Assembly (NCBI GenBank): GCA_014381745.1
Contig: JACNLA010000030.1
Span: 1-47,198 of the forward strand
Length of the DNA: 47,198 nt
DNA from: Actinomycetota bacterium
GTDB taxonomy: Bacteria; Actinomycetota; Acidimicrobiia; Acidimicrobiales; MedAcidi-G1
Reading direction: 5' to 3'
Shown here: one piece after another, positions 39,774-47,198 of the stretch
Layout of the letters: each line of letters opens with the position of its first letter
Position numbering within the stretch: the first letter of the stretch is position 1
The notes under the pieces: generated by a model
The model's database searches: none
The model's input: the letters and a program-made list of their open reading frames with translations, nothing else
What the model was told of the DNA's origin: nothing
Position numbers and translations under genes: made by a program

Positions 39774-40889
39774 GTGGCAACCGCAGAGAAACAAGGCAGA
39801 GAGTTGCTGGCAAGCGCGGGGGTCACCGTGGGCGGCAGCGAAGCTCACGACATTCAGGTACATGACGGGCGGTTCTGGGCAAGGGTGCTCAAGGACCGTG
39901 AGTTGGGACTGGGCGAGGCCTACCAGGACGGCTGGTGGGATGTCGAACGGGTGGACGAGTTTCTCGTGAGGGTGTTCACGGCAGACCTGCGGGCAGCGGT
40001 GCGACCCAGCCCGGCGCTCCTGTGGAACGCGGCCCGCGCCAGGCTGACCAACAGACAGACAAACAGCCGTGCAGCGCAGAACGCCAGCGCCCACTACGAC
40101 ATCGGCAACGACCTCTATGTGCGGATGCTCGGCGAGGAGATGATCTACAGCTGCGCCGTCTGGGATGAAGCCCTGGACCTGGCTGCCGCCCAGGAGGCCA
40201 AGCTGGACCTGATCTGTCGCAAGCTGCACCTAGAGCCCGGCATGAGGGTGCTTGACATCGGCTGCGGTTGGGGTGGCTTCGCCCGACACGCGGCAGCTGG
40301 CTACGGCGTACATGTAGTGGGCATCAGCCCCGCAGGCGAGCAGGTCCGGGAAGCCCGGCAGCGTGCCGGCGACCTGTCCGTCGAGTTCCACCAGCAGGAC
40401 TACCGGGACGTCACCGGTACCTACGACCGGATCGTCAGCATCGGCATGTTCGAACATGTCGGCCCCCGCAACTACCCGGGGTTCTTTGACCGGTGCGGTG
40501 ACCTCCTCACGCCCGACGGCCTGATGCTGCACCACACGATTGGCTCCAACGAGTCCAAGGAATCCACCGACGCCTGGTTCGACCGGTACATCTTTCCGGG
40601 AGGAGTCATCCCGTCGCTGCACCAGATAGCCGGTGCGGCCCAGCCCCGCTGGAGCATCGAGGACGTCCACAACCTGGGCCCCGACTACGACCGCACCCTC
40701 ATGACCTGGTTCGAGCGGATCGAGGCCCGCTGGGACGAGATTCCCGAATACGACGATCGGTTCCGCCGTACCTGGCGCTACTACCTGCTGTCCTCGGCCG
40801 CCTCCTTCCGGGTCCGCAACCTGCAGTTGTTCCAGGTGGTGTTCAGCCGCACCGGAAGGGTCTCACCCACATACCGGGGGGTCAGGTAG
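39774..40889 (+). CDS. cfa: Cyclopropane-fatty-acyl-phospholipid synthase
   Basis: This enzyme transfers a methylene group from S-adenosylmethionine to unsaturated acyl chains of membrane phospholipids. The 371-residue protein resembles E. coli Cfa: an N-terminal part with GLGEAYQDGWWDVERVDEFL, then NASAHYDIGNDLYVRML and MIYSCAVWDEALDLAAAQEAKLDLIC, the SAM motif VLDIGCGWGGFARHAA, and GMFEHVGPRNYPGFF. The start is GTG 39774 with GGAGGAG upstream. The nearby fatty acid desaturase could provide its double bonds (inference). Confidence 0.95.
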   Translation: MATAEKQGRELLASAGVTVGGSEAHDIQVHDGRFWARVLKDRELGLGEAYQDGWWDVERVDEFLVRVFTADLRAAVRPSPALLWNAARARLTNRQTNSRAAQNASAHYDIGNDLYVRMLGEEMIYSCAVWDEALDLAAAQEAKLDLICRKLHLEPGMRVLDIGCGWGGFARHAAAGYGVHVVGISPAGEQVREARQRAGDLSVEFHQQDYRDVTGTYDRIVSIGMFEHVGPRNYPGFFDRCGDLLTPDGLMLHHTIGSNESKESTDAWFDRYIFPGGVIPSLHQIAGAAQPRWSIEDVHNLGPDYDRTLMTWFERIEARWDEIPEYDDRFRRTWRYYLLSSAASFRVRNLQLFQVVFSRTGRVSPTYRGVR

Positions 40890-40900
40890 GGCCCCGGTCC

Positions 40901-42592
40901 TCAGCCACCCGAGGTCCTGACGAAGTACTCGCCGTCCCGGTTCAACAGGCTGGCCAGGGGCCGGACCACCCCGTCGACCAGTTCGGGTGGGACCGCAACG
41001 GCCCAGGCCGGGCCTGCACCGGTCAAGCGGAACGAGAATGTCGAACCGGTGGCTTCTCCGCCCGGTTTTGGATAGAGGGGGCTGAGCACGCCGTCGACAC
41101 CGCCGAAGGTTCCACCGACATCGCGACCGTCCGACGTAGTCGCCCTCACCCCGTCTGCGGCGTACGAGAGAAGGACACCTCCCACCGGGAACTCGACGTC
41201 CGTCCCGTCGGCAGCAACCTCGATGACCGGCAGGCCAAGGGACCCGAGGATCTCTATCTGTGCCGACTCGTTCCTCGCCTGGAAGTACGGGTTGAACCCG
41301 GCGTCGAACGTGGAGTGGGCCTCCCTCTCCTGTTGTGAGACGACGATGTCGTCGATCGTGAGCCCCCAGTGTGCCCATTCATCGGAGACGGCCGGTGTCA
41401 TGGCTCCGAAGATCGAGACGAGCCTGGTGGTTCGTGTGCACATTGGGCTGAACCAACCCGCCGGTGGGGACCAGGCCACCGGCTCCGAGCAGAAGAACGG
41501 CAGTCCGTCGGACCAGTCGGTCACCTCCATCGAGATGTCCCCAGCACCTGTGCCAAGAAGGTCGCCGGCCGAAACCGGGAGCGGCTCTCCTCCGACGGGG
41601 AGGCCAAGCATGGACCTCACGTTGTCGGCCGCGTTCCAGGAGTCACCCCGTGTCGAGAAGTGGGACAGGATCTCTGGAGTTGGGTCGACATGGAAGAAGC
41701 GGACGCGCACATTCGGGGTACTGGTGGGTCGCACCCACAGGTCGTGTCCGCCGCCCCCGCTGCCCGTGAGGTGGACAACCTCCCCGTCGAATGGGGCGAA
41801 CGATGGCATGGAGGATTCCTCACCGACCGGGTGCAGGTAGTGCTTCATCGAGGAGGTCGACCTGGTTGAGTCGGCGAACGTATGTCCGAACTGGGACCGA
41901 AACAGGCTCACGGCTTCGATGGTGTCGGGGTCGGTGAAGCTGTGGGTGACAAGACCGGCCACATCCACATCCACGTCGGCGTCTGTAAGCGCATTTGAGG
42001 CCACGACCATTGTCACGACCCCTGTGGCAAGGACTGTCATTGTCGCGCCAAGGGGTATCAAGAGCAGCGAACGGAGACCTCCCCTCCGAGCGACATGCTG
42101 GTTCCGTCGTATGACGATGAACGCAGCCATTCCAACCACCAGTGCAACCGCGGCGGCAGTCGGTTCCGACATCACCTGCACTACGGCCACAAGTGCCGCA
42201 AGGCCAGCACCAATGGCCGGCGGGTAGGCGCTACGCCGCCAACCAAGTCCGAGGCCGATCGCCACAGATGATCCGACAAGAATGGCCACCAGGGCAGGAA
42301 GACCGACCCAGCCGACAGCACAACCAACGGCCAGGGAAGTTGTGAGTGTGGCGGCGCCACCGGCGCACCTCCCAGGAGCGCTATGGAATGCCGACTCGAC
42401 GTGGAGGGTCACAAGTCCAAGCCACGCAAACAGGATGCACATCCCCCCGAGGCCAAGCTCACCGTGGATGACCGGACGCCACAAGAGGAAGGTGGCAGCG
42501 GCCACAACTACTAGGTGGGCACCTGCAAGGCGCCTTGCTGGCGCCGTACCGGCGGGTGGGAGCAGGTCCGTCAGGAGCCCATGCCATCTCAT
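40901..42592 (-). CDS. Membrane protein with large extracytoplasmic domain, unknown function
   Basis: This protein of about 563 residues has eight or so N-terminal hydrophobic segments (to about residue 205). A soluble domain of about 355 residues follows, predicted outside the cell. The domain contains a His-rich stretch (STSSMKHYLHPVGEES), the segment FAPFDGEVVHLTGSGGGGHDLWV and a Cys pair (FFCSEPVAW and SPMCTRTTR). I do not recognise the family. ATG 42592 has GGAGGT six bases upstream; ATG 42595 is too close to it. It is divergent from the desaturase. Confidence 0.7.
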   Translation of the reverse strand: MRWHGLLTDLLPPAGTAPARRLAGAHLVVVAAATFLLWRPVIHGELGLGGMCILFAWLGLVTLHVESAFHSAPGRCAGGAATLTTSLAVGCAVGWVGLPALVAILVGSSVAIGLGLGWRRSAYPPAIGAGLAALVAVVQVMSEPTAAAVALVVGMAAFIVIRRNQHVARRGGLRSLLLIPLGATMTVLATGVVTMVVASNALTDADVDVDVAGLVTHSFTDPDTIEAVSLFRSQFGHTFADSTRSTSSMKHYLHPVGEESSMPSFAPFDGEVVHLTGSGGGGHDLWVRPTSTPNVRVRFFHVDPTPEILSHFSTRGDSWNAADNVRSMLGLPVGGEPLPVSAGDLLGTGAGDISMEVTDWSDGLPFFCSEPVAWSPPAGWFSPMCTRTTRLVSIFGAMTPAVSDEWAHWGLTIDDIVVSQQEREAHSTFDAGFNPYFQARNESAQIEILGSLGLPVIEVAADGTDVEFPVGGVLLSYAADGVRATTSDGRDVGGTFGGVDGVLSPLYPKPGGEATGSTFSFRLTGAGPAWAVAVPPELVDGVVRPLASLLNRDGEYFVRTSGG

Positions 42593-42658
42593 CATTCGAC
42601 CTCCGCTGAAGTTCGGTTGTTGCCTACGAGTTGATCGAGGACCGGCCCGGGATCACAG

Positions 42659-42664
42659 TAGTCT
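42659..42664 (+). promoter_or_regulatory. -10 box TAGTCT before the desaturase
   Basis: TAGTCT ends seven bases before TTG 42672, the same spacing as before serS and dut. It fixes an otherwise unclear start and predicts a leaderless mRNA. Confidence 0.5.
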
Positions 42665-42671
42665 CCGTCTG

Positions 42672-43583
42672 TTGACTGACATCGCTGTTCAGAGACACGG
42701 AGTCGAGTGGCCGACGGTCACCGTTGCTGTGGCTGTCTACGGCGGGTGGCTGGCGATCGTGCTCTCGCACGCGGTCGTTCCGTGGCCAGTGACAACAGCG
42801 CTGTTGGCGGTCGTGATCGCCTGGCACGGCTCGCTCCAGCACGAGGTGCTCCACGGCCACCCCTTTGCGAACCCGTGGGCCAACGAGGTTGTCGGCTCGA
42901 TTCCGATCAGCCTGCGCCTGCCGTTCCGGGTCTACAGACGCTCACACATCAGCCACCACGAGTGCGATGACCTGACCGATCCGGCCACCGACACCGAGAG
43001 CTTCTACGTCACGGCAGCAACGTGGGAGAGGTTGCCAGCCCCGGGTCGCTGGTTCCTGATCGCCCACCACACGCTCTTAGGGCGGATACTGCTCGGTCCG
43101 CTCGTGGAGAACGTCTCGATGGTACGGCGCGACACGTCAGCCATCAGGGCCGGTGACCGGCCGCTGCTCCGCTGGTGGTCCGCCCACCTGGCAACGGCCG
43201 CCATTTTGTTCTGGCTGGTCGTCTCCGTTGTTGGCATGCCGTGGTGGACCTGCCTTCTGGGCGTCTACCTCGGCAACGGCCTTGGCCTGGTCCGTTCCTA
43301 CTGCGAGCACCAGTGGGCGCAGGGTGACGCAACCCGCTCGATCGTCGTCCGGGCCGGCTGGTTCTTCCGGTTGCTGTTTCTCAACAACAACCTTCACCAC
43401 ACCCACCACGCCGAGGCGGGTGTCCCCTGGTACGGACTACCCGAGCTGGCCGACCGGATCGGATCAGATGAGTTGGCAGCAGCCGGCGCAGGTTTCTACA
43501 CGGGGTACGGCGAGATCTTCCGACGCCACCTGCTACGCCCCTTCGACCACCCCGTCCACCCCCTGGAGCGGGCCGGCACCTAG
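42672..43583 (+). CDS. Fatty acid desaturase
   Basis: This 303-residue integral membrane di-iron desaturase carries three His boxes: HEVLH (in WHGSLQHEVLHGH), HISHHE and HHTHHAE, with hydrophobic helix pairs between them. It introduces a double bond into an acyl chain or hydroxylates a related lipid; carotenoid-type substrates are also known in this superfamily. The frame is open far upstream, but TTG 42672 lies seven bases after a -10 box and just before the first helix, so it is the likely start. Confidence 0.88.
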   Translation: MTDIAVQRHGVEWPTVTVAVAVYGGWLAIVLSHAVVPWPVTTALLAVVIAWHGSLQHEVLHGHPFANPWANEVVGSIPISLRLPFRVYRRSHISHHECDDLTDPATDTESFYVTAATWERLPAPGRWFLIAHHTLLGRILLGPLVENVSMVRRDTSAIRAGDRPLLRWWSAHLATAAILFWLVVSVVGMPWWTCLLGVYLGNGLGLVRSYCEHQWAQGDATRSIVVRAGWFFRLLFLNNNLHHTHHAEAGVPWYGLPELADRIGSDELAAAGAGFYTGYGEIFRRHLLRPFDHPVHPLERAGT

Positions 43584-43591
43584 CTCCGCAG

Positions 43592-44836
43592 TCATTCGAC
43601 CTGTGTGGCGGCTGTGACCTCGTCGAAGCTGTCCACGTCACGCAGCGCAGGGAAGAAGACCGCCCAGAGCGCCACGACCGCCAGGGTGCCGACGCCGCCG
43701 AACACGATCGCGCCCGTCAGGCCCAACAGAGCAGCGGTCACACCGGACTCGAACGCACCCAGTTCGTTGGAGGCCCCGATGAACACGTTCTCCAGAGCCA
43801 GCACCCGGCCCCGCATGTTCTCCGGTGTCGCCAACGGCACGATCGTGAACCGGATGAACATGGACACTGCATCGGCGCCTGCCAGCACCATGATTGCGAT
43901 GAACGCCACCACGTAGTTACGGCTGAGACCGAGGACGATCGTGCCGACGCCGAAGATCGCCACGACCGCAAGCAGGGTCCGGCCGATGTTGCGCTGGAGC
44001 GGCCTGAAAGAGAGCGTCACCGCCACGATGCCGGCCCCGATGCCGACCGCCGCGCGCAGCCAGCCGAGGCCGACCGCCCCGACGCCAAGGCGGTCCTCGG
44101 CGATGGCCGGCAGCAACGCCACAGCGCCGCCGAACAGCACGGCGAACAGGTCCAGGCTGATAGCACCGAACAGGACAGGTGTGCGGCGGATGAAGCGCAT
44201 TCCCAGGAAGGCGTCGACCACGGCCTGGCGGACTCCCACGGTCTCCAACCGCTTCACCGGAGCGCTCGGAATGACCAGCAGGATGAGAACGGCTGCGGCC
44301 AGCCCGAGAGCAGCGACAAGGTAGGGGATGGGTTCACCAACGACGAACAGGAACCCGAAGGCCACCGGTCCGACGATGAGACCGGCCTGGAACGCCACGT
44401 GCTCAAGTGCCACCACCCGAGGGATCAGCGCGGTGGGCGACATGTCGATCGGCAGAGCCCGACCCGACGGTGCGGTGAAGCCCTGGCAGATACCGAAGAG
44501 AAACACCAGCCAGAAGATGGGAAGCACCGACGTCGGTTCGGTCGATGCGTACCAGAACAGAAGCGCCGACACGATCGCCTCACCCGAGAGGGCCAGAGCG
44601 AACATTCTCCGCCTGTCCACCCTGTCCGCGAGGGCACCGGCCAGGGGGGCTACAAGCATCGCCGGAAGGAACTCGGCCAACCCGATCAAGCCCAGGTCCA
44701 GTTCCCGGCCGGTCATGTCGTAGACCTGCTTGCCGATGATCGTTATCTGCCCGATCTTGGCGAACGCCGACAGGAAGAAGGCAATCAGGAGGCCCTGGAT
44801 ACGGAGTGGAATCCGGCCCAGGTTCGGCTGCGACAT
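43592..44836 (-). CDS. MFS transporter
   Basis: This 414-residue, 12-helix major facilitator transporter shows the A-motif-like loop GALADRVDRRRMFAL between helices 2 and 3, and a second copy region RFTIVPLATPENMRGRVLALENV in the C-terminal half. The sequence resembles the enterobactin-exporter-like (EntS/MFS_3) group of efflux proteins. The substrate cannot be predicted. The ATG stands six bases after a -10 box and without a ribosome-binding site. It converges with the desaturase gene. Confidence 0.9.
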   Translation of the reverse strand: MSQPNLGRIPLRIQGLLIAFFLSAFAKIGQITIIGKQVYDMTGRELDLGLIGLAEFLPAMLVAPLAGALADRVDRRRMFALALSGEAIVSALLFWYASTEPTSVLPIFWLVFLFGICQGFTAPSGRALPIDMSPTALIPRVVALEHVAFQAGLIVGPVAFGFLFVVGEPIPYLVAALGLAAAVLILLVIPSAPVKRLETVGVRQAVVDAFLGMRFIRRTPVLFGAISLDLFAVLFGGAVALLPAIAEDRLGVGAVGLGWLRAAVGIGAGIVAVTLSFRPLQRNIGRTLLAVVAIFGVGTIVLGLSRNYVVAFIAIMVLAGADAVSMFIRFTIVPLATPENMRGRVLALENVFIGASNELGAFESGVTAALLGLTGAIVFGGVGTLAVVALWAVFFPALRDVDSFDEVTAATQVE

Positions 44837-44842
44837 CAGCGC

Positions 44843-44848
44843 ACGCTA
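44843..44848 (-). promoter_or_regulatory. -10 box TAGCGT before the MFS gene
   Basis: Read on the minus strand, TAGCGT ends six bases before the ATG at 44836, predicting a leaderless mRNA like those of the SDR gene and dut. Confidence 0.45.
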
Positions 44849-44893
44849 ACCGCCGGGACTGCCTCGATGAGACCTGATTGGACCTCGGGTTGG

Positions 44894-45208
44894 TCAGTCC
44901 CCGCCCGGGCGGTGGAACTCCACGGCGAACACCGCATCGTCTGACGGGGTCAGGCTGTGGGAGCGTCCAGGGGGAATGGGCATCGGAGAACCCGGCTCTA
45001 CGTGGTGCACGTGATCAGGGTCGTCTTCGAAGACGAAGTCGACGCTGCCCGAGCGCACCACGAGGTGCCCCCACACGCCTGCAGCAGTCCGGTGGGCAGC
45101 CAGCAACTTCGGGGGGACCGTCTGCGCGGTGAACTCAGGGGTGGTGCGCGCCAGAACCAAACCGCCAGGTAGCGGTTCTGGCGCGGGAGCCGGGTCTGTG
45201 TCAGCCAT
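44894..45208 (-). CDS. DUF1971 (TehB/YeaR-like) domain protein
   Basis: This 104-residue cupin-like protein has the family pattern PEFTAQTVPPKLLAAHRTAAGVWGHLVV, then VDFVFED, a His cluster (DPDHVHHVEPG) and a closing strand AVFAVEFHRPG. Related proteins are found with TehB and the nitrate-induced YeaR and probably bind a metal or small ligand through the His residues. It is the last gene of the operon that begins beyond the right edge, three bases after the ferric-reductase-like gene. Confidence 0.8.
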   Translation of the reverse strand: MADTDPAPAPEPLPGGLVLARTTPEFTAQTVPPKLLAAHRTAAGVWGHLVVRSGSVDFVFEDDPDHVHHVEPGSPMPIPPGRSHSLTPSDDAVFAVEFHRPGGD

Positions 45209-45211
45209 AGG

Positions 45212-45805
45212 TCAGGTACCCGTGACGGTATCGGTCGGTGATGCCTCAGACGGAGCACCGTCACCGGGTGTAGGTGGGCGCGGCGGAACCGGCAGAAGCC
45301 GAAACGCCGTGACCAGCATCAGAACGGACAGGCCCACCAGAGCCCCGTAGCGGTAGAGGGCGTTGGCGCTGTCGGTTCCAGATGTCGCCCCGTGGATGCT
45401 CGCCGTCCAAAAGGACAGGTAGCCAAACAGATGGATCCTCCGCCATACGGGTCTGGACATGCGCTTCATGAACATGGAGCTGAACTGGACGGCGACCAGG
45501 AACCAGAACGCCAGAATCCCCCACGCCACGGCCCCCGGCTTCCACTCGGACGCGAACGGAATGAACAACTCGACCAGGCCGAATGTGAGGTAGTCGTCGG
45601 CCACCAGCGCCAGCAGGTGGATGGCGGTGAACGCGACGGTCAGGACTCCCAGCCACCGGTGGAGATCCAGGAGCCAGGCCGGCCGGTCGATGCTGCGCAG
45701 GATCCTGGTGGTGAGGAGGATGCCCCAGAGCAGGCAAGCACCCAGCAGGACGAGGGCCACGATTCCGGAACTGCGAACTATGTACCACCAGAACTGCTCG
45801 TCCAT
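45212..45805 (-). CDS. Ferric reductase-like transmembrane protein
   Basis: This 197-residue heme-binding membrane protein of the ferric reductase / MsrQ (YedZ) type has about six helices and His residues placed to bind two b hemes: LDLHRWLGVLTVAFTAIHLLAL and RIHLFGYLSFWTASIHGATSG. It has no flavin or NAD domain, so it needs a separate electron donor. The preceding gene encodes ApbE, which attaches FMN covalently to extracytoplasmic proteins, suggesting a membrane redox chain with a flavinylated partner (inference). A Pro/Thr tail closes the protein. Confidence 0.85.
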   Translation of the reverse strand: MDEQFWWYIVRSSGIVALVLLGACLLWGILLTTRILRSIDRPAWLLDLHRWLGVLTVAFTAIHLLALVADDYLTFGLVELFIPFASEWKPGAVAWGILAFWFLVAVQFSSMFMKRMSRPVWRRIHLFGYLSFWTASIHGATSGTDSANALYRYGALVGLSVLMLVTAFRLLPVPPRPPTPGDGAPSEASPTDTVTGT

Positions 45806-45807
45806 GA

Positions 45808-46707
45808 TCAGGCAGGTGTCGGCTCGTGGGCCTCGAGGCCCGGGGTAACCGCAACTTGGCCACCTGCTCCGATCAGCATCCCGTCCAGCCCCCTGTCAAC
45901 CAGCCGGGCCAGCCCGTCAACACGACCCAGAAGAAGGGTCGTAGTGGCCTCCACCTCTGCCTGCCAGGCGGTTGGCGCAATGACGGTTACGGCTGTCAGG
46001 TCGGTATCGGCGCTGCGCCCCAGTGCCGGGTCAATGAGGTGGTGGCGTTCTTGGTTCCCCGATCCCCAGGTTCTGGAGAGTGTGCTCGACGTGGCCACCC
46101 CTCCCTGGTTGATGGCGAAGGTCAACATGGCCGTGTTGGCCTGTAGCGGGTCTTCGACGGCGACGGTCCATTCCCCGTGCCCCGGCCTCCCGACCACACG
46201 CAGGTCGCCCCCGATGTTGACCATGACGCCCTCAGCGCCGGCAACTACCAGTTCGTTTGCGACGATGTCTGCCGCCAGCCCCTTGCCAATCCCGCCCGGG
46301 TCTATTCCGGTGCCGGCTGGCAGCCACGCAATGCCGCCGGGTCGGTCGATCAGGATCTGGTCGGCACGGCCGGTCCGGGTCGTGGAGCCCGGCAGGATCG
46401 TCCGGCGATCCGGGTCGTCGATGCTGGTGGAGTAACCCTCGTCGATCAGCGCTGGGAGGATCGTCGGGTTGAAGTGGCCGTTGCTCATCTGCCAACCCTC
46501 GACCATTTTCTCCAGGAGGAGGATCGTGTCGGCGCCGACCTCGACCGGTCGGCCCGGGCTGGCGTTCAGCCTGCTGATCTCGCTCTCTGGGATGAACCGG
46601 CTCCATGACCGCTCGAGCTCATCCAGACGGTCCATTGCGGCGGCTGTGAGTTCTATCGGCCCGTTGACCACCAGGTGGACTTCGCTGGCCATTACCCGGG
46701 CCTTCAT
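45808..46707 (-). CDS. apbE: FAD:protein FMN transferase
   Basis: ApbE cleaves FAD and links FMN to a Thr or Ser of target proteins outside the membrane. The 299-residue protein has RSWSRFIPESEISRLNAS, GIDPGGIGKGLAADIV, the MVNIGGDLRVVG core, GGVATSST and HHLIDPALGR, all typical of ApbE, with an Asp near DTDLTAVTVIA for Mg2+. No N-terminal lipobox is evident, so it may be a cytoplasmic or differently exported form. It sits one base after the upstream gene in a tight operon. Confidence 0.9.
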   Translation of the reverse strand: MKARVMASEVHLVVNGPIELTAAAMDRLDELERSWSRFIPESEISRLNASPGRPVEVGADTILLLEKMVEGWQMSNGHFNPTILPALIDEGYSTSIDDPDRRTILPGSTTRTGRADQILIDRPGGIAWLPAGTGIDPGGIGKGLAADIVANELVVAGAEGVMVNIGGDLRVVGRPGHGEWTVAVEDPLQANTAMLTFAINQGGVATSSTLSRTWGSGNQERHHLIDPALGRSADTDLTAVTVIAPTAWQAEVEATTTLLLGRVDGLARLVDRGLDGMLIGAGGQVAVTPGLEAHEPTPA

Positions 46708-46708
46708 C

Positions 46709-47116
46709 TCAGCGGCTGCCGTTGGTCCGGGTGGATGCCGGTGCCTGAACCACCGTGCGTACGCTGGGTTGGAGTTGGATCATGACCGGCTGCTCCGGTG
46801 CCGCCTCGGTGGGGGTGGGGCTCTGGGACGGTGTGATCGTCGGGGCTGTAGCGCCTGTGGTGGCGACAGCGGTACCAGTTGAGGCCGGCATGACTGCTGA
46901 CTGAGGTGTCGGTCGACGGTAGACAACGACCGTGATCGGCGTCATCTGCGCTGTCGGCACCGGTGCCTCAGAGCCGATTACCTGGGTCTGGGCCGACTGG
47001 TAGCCGAGTGCGGCCACCATGGTCAACATGGCTGTGGTTGCCACTCCGGCTGCGGCTATCCGGGTACCGATGGCCGGATGCCTGCGGCGGGGCCGGCGCT
47101 CAGTCGTCGTCGTCAT
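46709..47116 (-). CDS. Hypothetical Pro/Thr-rich single-pass membrane protein
   Basis: About 135 residues: a basic N terminus (TERRPRRRHP), one membrane helix (IAAAGVATTAMLTMVAALGY) and an outside part that is low-complexity and rich in Pro, Thr and Ala (TITPSQSPTPTEAAPEQP). I see no catalytic motif and no FMN-attachment motif of the D-x-x-[ST]-G-A-T type. ATG 47116 is chosen because it overlaps the upstream stop by only 17 bases; ATG 47140 is also in frame. It probably belongs to the ApbE/ferric-reductase unit as a scaffold or electron-carrier anchor (inference). Confidence 0.6.
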   Translation of the reverse strand: MTTTTERRPRRRHPAIGTRIAAAGVATTAMLTMVAALGYQSAQTQVIGSEAPVPTAQMTPITVVVYRRPTPQSAVMPASTGTAVATTGATAPTITPSQSPTPTEAAPEQPVMIQLQPSVRTVVQAPASTRTNGSR

Positions 47117-47198
47117 GGCCTTCGTACTCCTCGTCGTCATCGTTGTCGTCGTGGTCGTCGTGGTCGTCGTGGTCGTCGTGGTCGTCGTGGTCGTCGTG
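47100..47198 (-). CDS. C-terminal end of a gene entering from the right edge, His-Asp-Asp repeat tail
   Basis: The minus-strand frame from the window edge is open for 32 codons and ends in TGA at 47100-47102. It encodes five His-Asp-Asp repeats, then NDDDEEYEGHDDD. Only the tail is visible, so the protein cannot be identified. The tail is strongly acidic and could bind metal ions. The gene overlaps the next one, which supports its being the real upstream member of the operon with ApbE and the ferric-reductase-like protein. Confidence 0.6.
   Translation of the reverse strand, partial: HDDHDDHDDHDDHDDHDDNDDDEEYEGHDDDD
47145..47198. repeat. Six copies of the 9-bp repeat GTCGTCGTG
   Basis: Six perfect head-to-tail copies reach the right edge and may go on beyond it. 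On the minus strand they encode His-Asp-Asp units, so copy-number changes would keep the frame. Confidence 0.9.

Noticed and set aside
42282-42671. N-terminal extension of the desaturase frame
   Set aside because: It lies over the 5' part of the divergent membrane-protein gene; a -10 box fixes TTG 42672.
47145-47198. CRISPR array or origin iterons at the right edge
   Set aside because: Nine-base units without spacers that encode His-Asp-Asp in a minus-strand frame; a coding microrepeat.

Overview
This 47 kb window is high-GC DNA from an actinobacterium, most likely a marine member of the class Acidimicrobiia. That placement is an inference. It rests on a WhiB regulator, the clpS-DUF2017 pair, an actinobacterial caa3 oxidase with CtaF-type subunit IV sequence, frequent GTG/TTG starts, translationally coupled genes, and several leaderless promoters with a TANNNT box 6-7 bases before the start codon. 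No rRNA, transposase, prophage or CRISPR array was seen.

Layout. 1-290: three tRNA genes (Phe, Asp, Glu), minus strand. 355-1148: clpS and DUF2017. 1237-2064: an SDR oxidoreductase. 2114-11238: a respiratory block with ctaB, then a set of oxidase-like paralogues (subunit I-like, III-like and a CtaF-like membrane protein), then the canonical caa3 oxidase ctaC-ctaD-ctaE-subunit IV and ctaG. In the paralogous subunit I every heme and copper ligand except the HPxVY pair is gone. 11269-17883: housekeeping genes (serS, paired crcB, ccdA-like, tlpA-like, whiB, orn, dut, DUF4031). 17883-20376: three secreted lipoproteins, two with Thr-rich linkers, one of them a GH3 hexosaminidase-like enzyme. 20401-25644: a small unknown gene, tRNA-Lys, an enoyl-CoA hydratase-like protein, a DAO-type oxidoreductase with an amidinotransferase-fold protein, a META-domain lipoprotein and an ACC deaminase.

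25716-39562 is the most interesting region. It is a sugar-uptake regulon: GH13 alpha-glucosidase, LacI regulator, solute-binding protein, two permeases, aldo/keto reductase, Gfo/Idh/MocA dehydrogenase, SsuD-like flavin monooxygenase, ABC ATPase and, divergently, a PhyH-type dioxygenase. Near-identical LacI-type operators stand before the glucosidase, the binding protein and the ATPase. Two things are unusual. The binding-protein gene carries two nucleotide-identical copies of its whole ligand-binding domain, fused in frame. The monooxygenase keeps the sulfonate-binding residues of SsuD and is translationally coupled to the sugar reductases, as expected for oxidative desulfonation of a sulfosugar such as sulfoquinovose (hypothesis).

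39774-47198: cyclopropane-fatty-acid synthase, an unknown membrane protein, a fatty acid desaturase, an MFS transporter, and a minus-strand operon with DUF1971, a ferric-reductase-like membrane protein, ApbE, a Pro/Thr-rich membrane protein and the His-Asp-Asp repeat tail of a gene that runs off the right edge.
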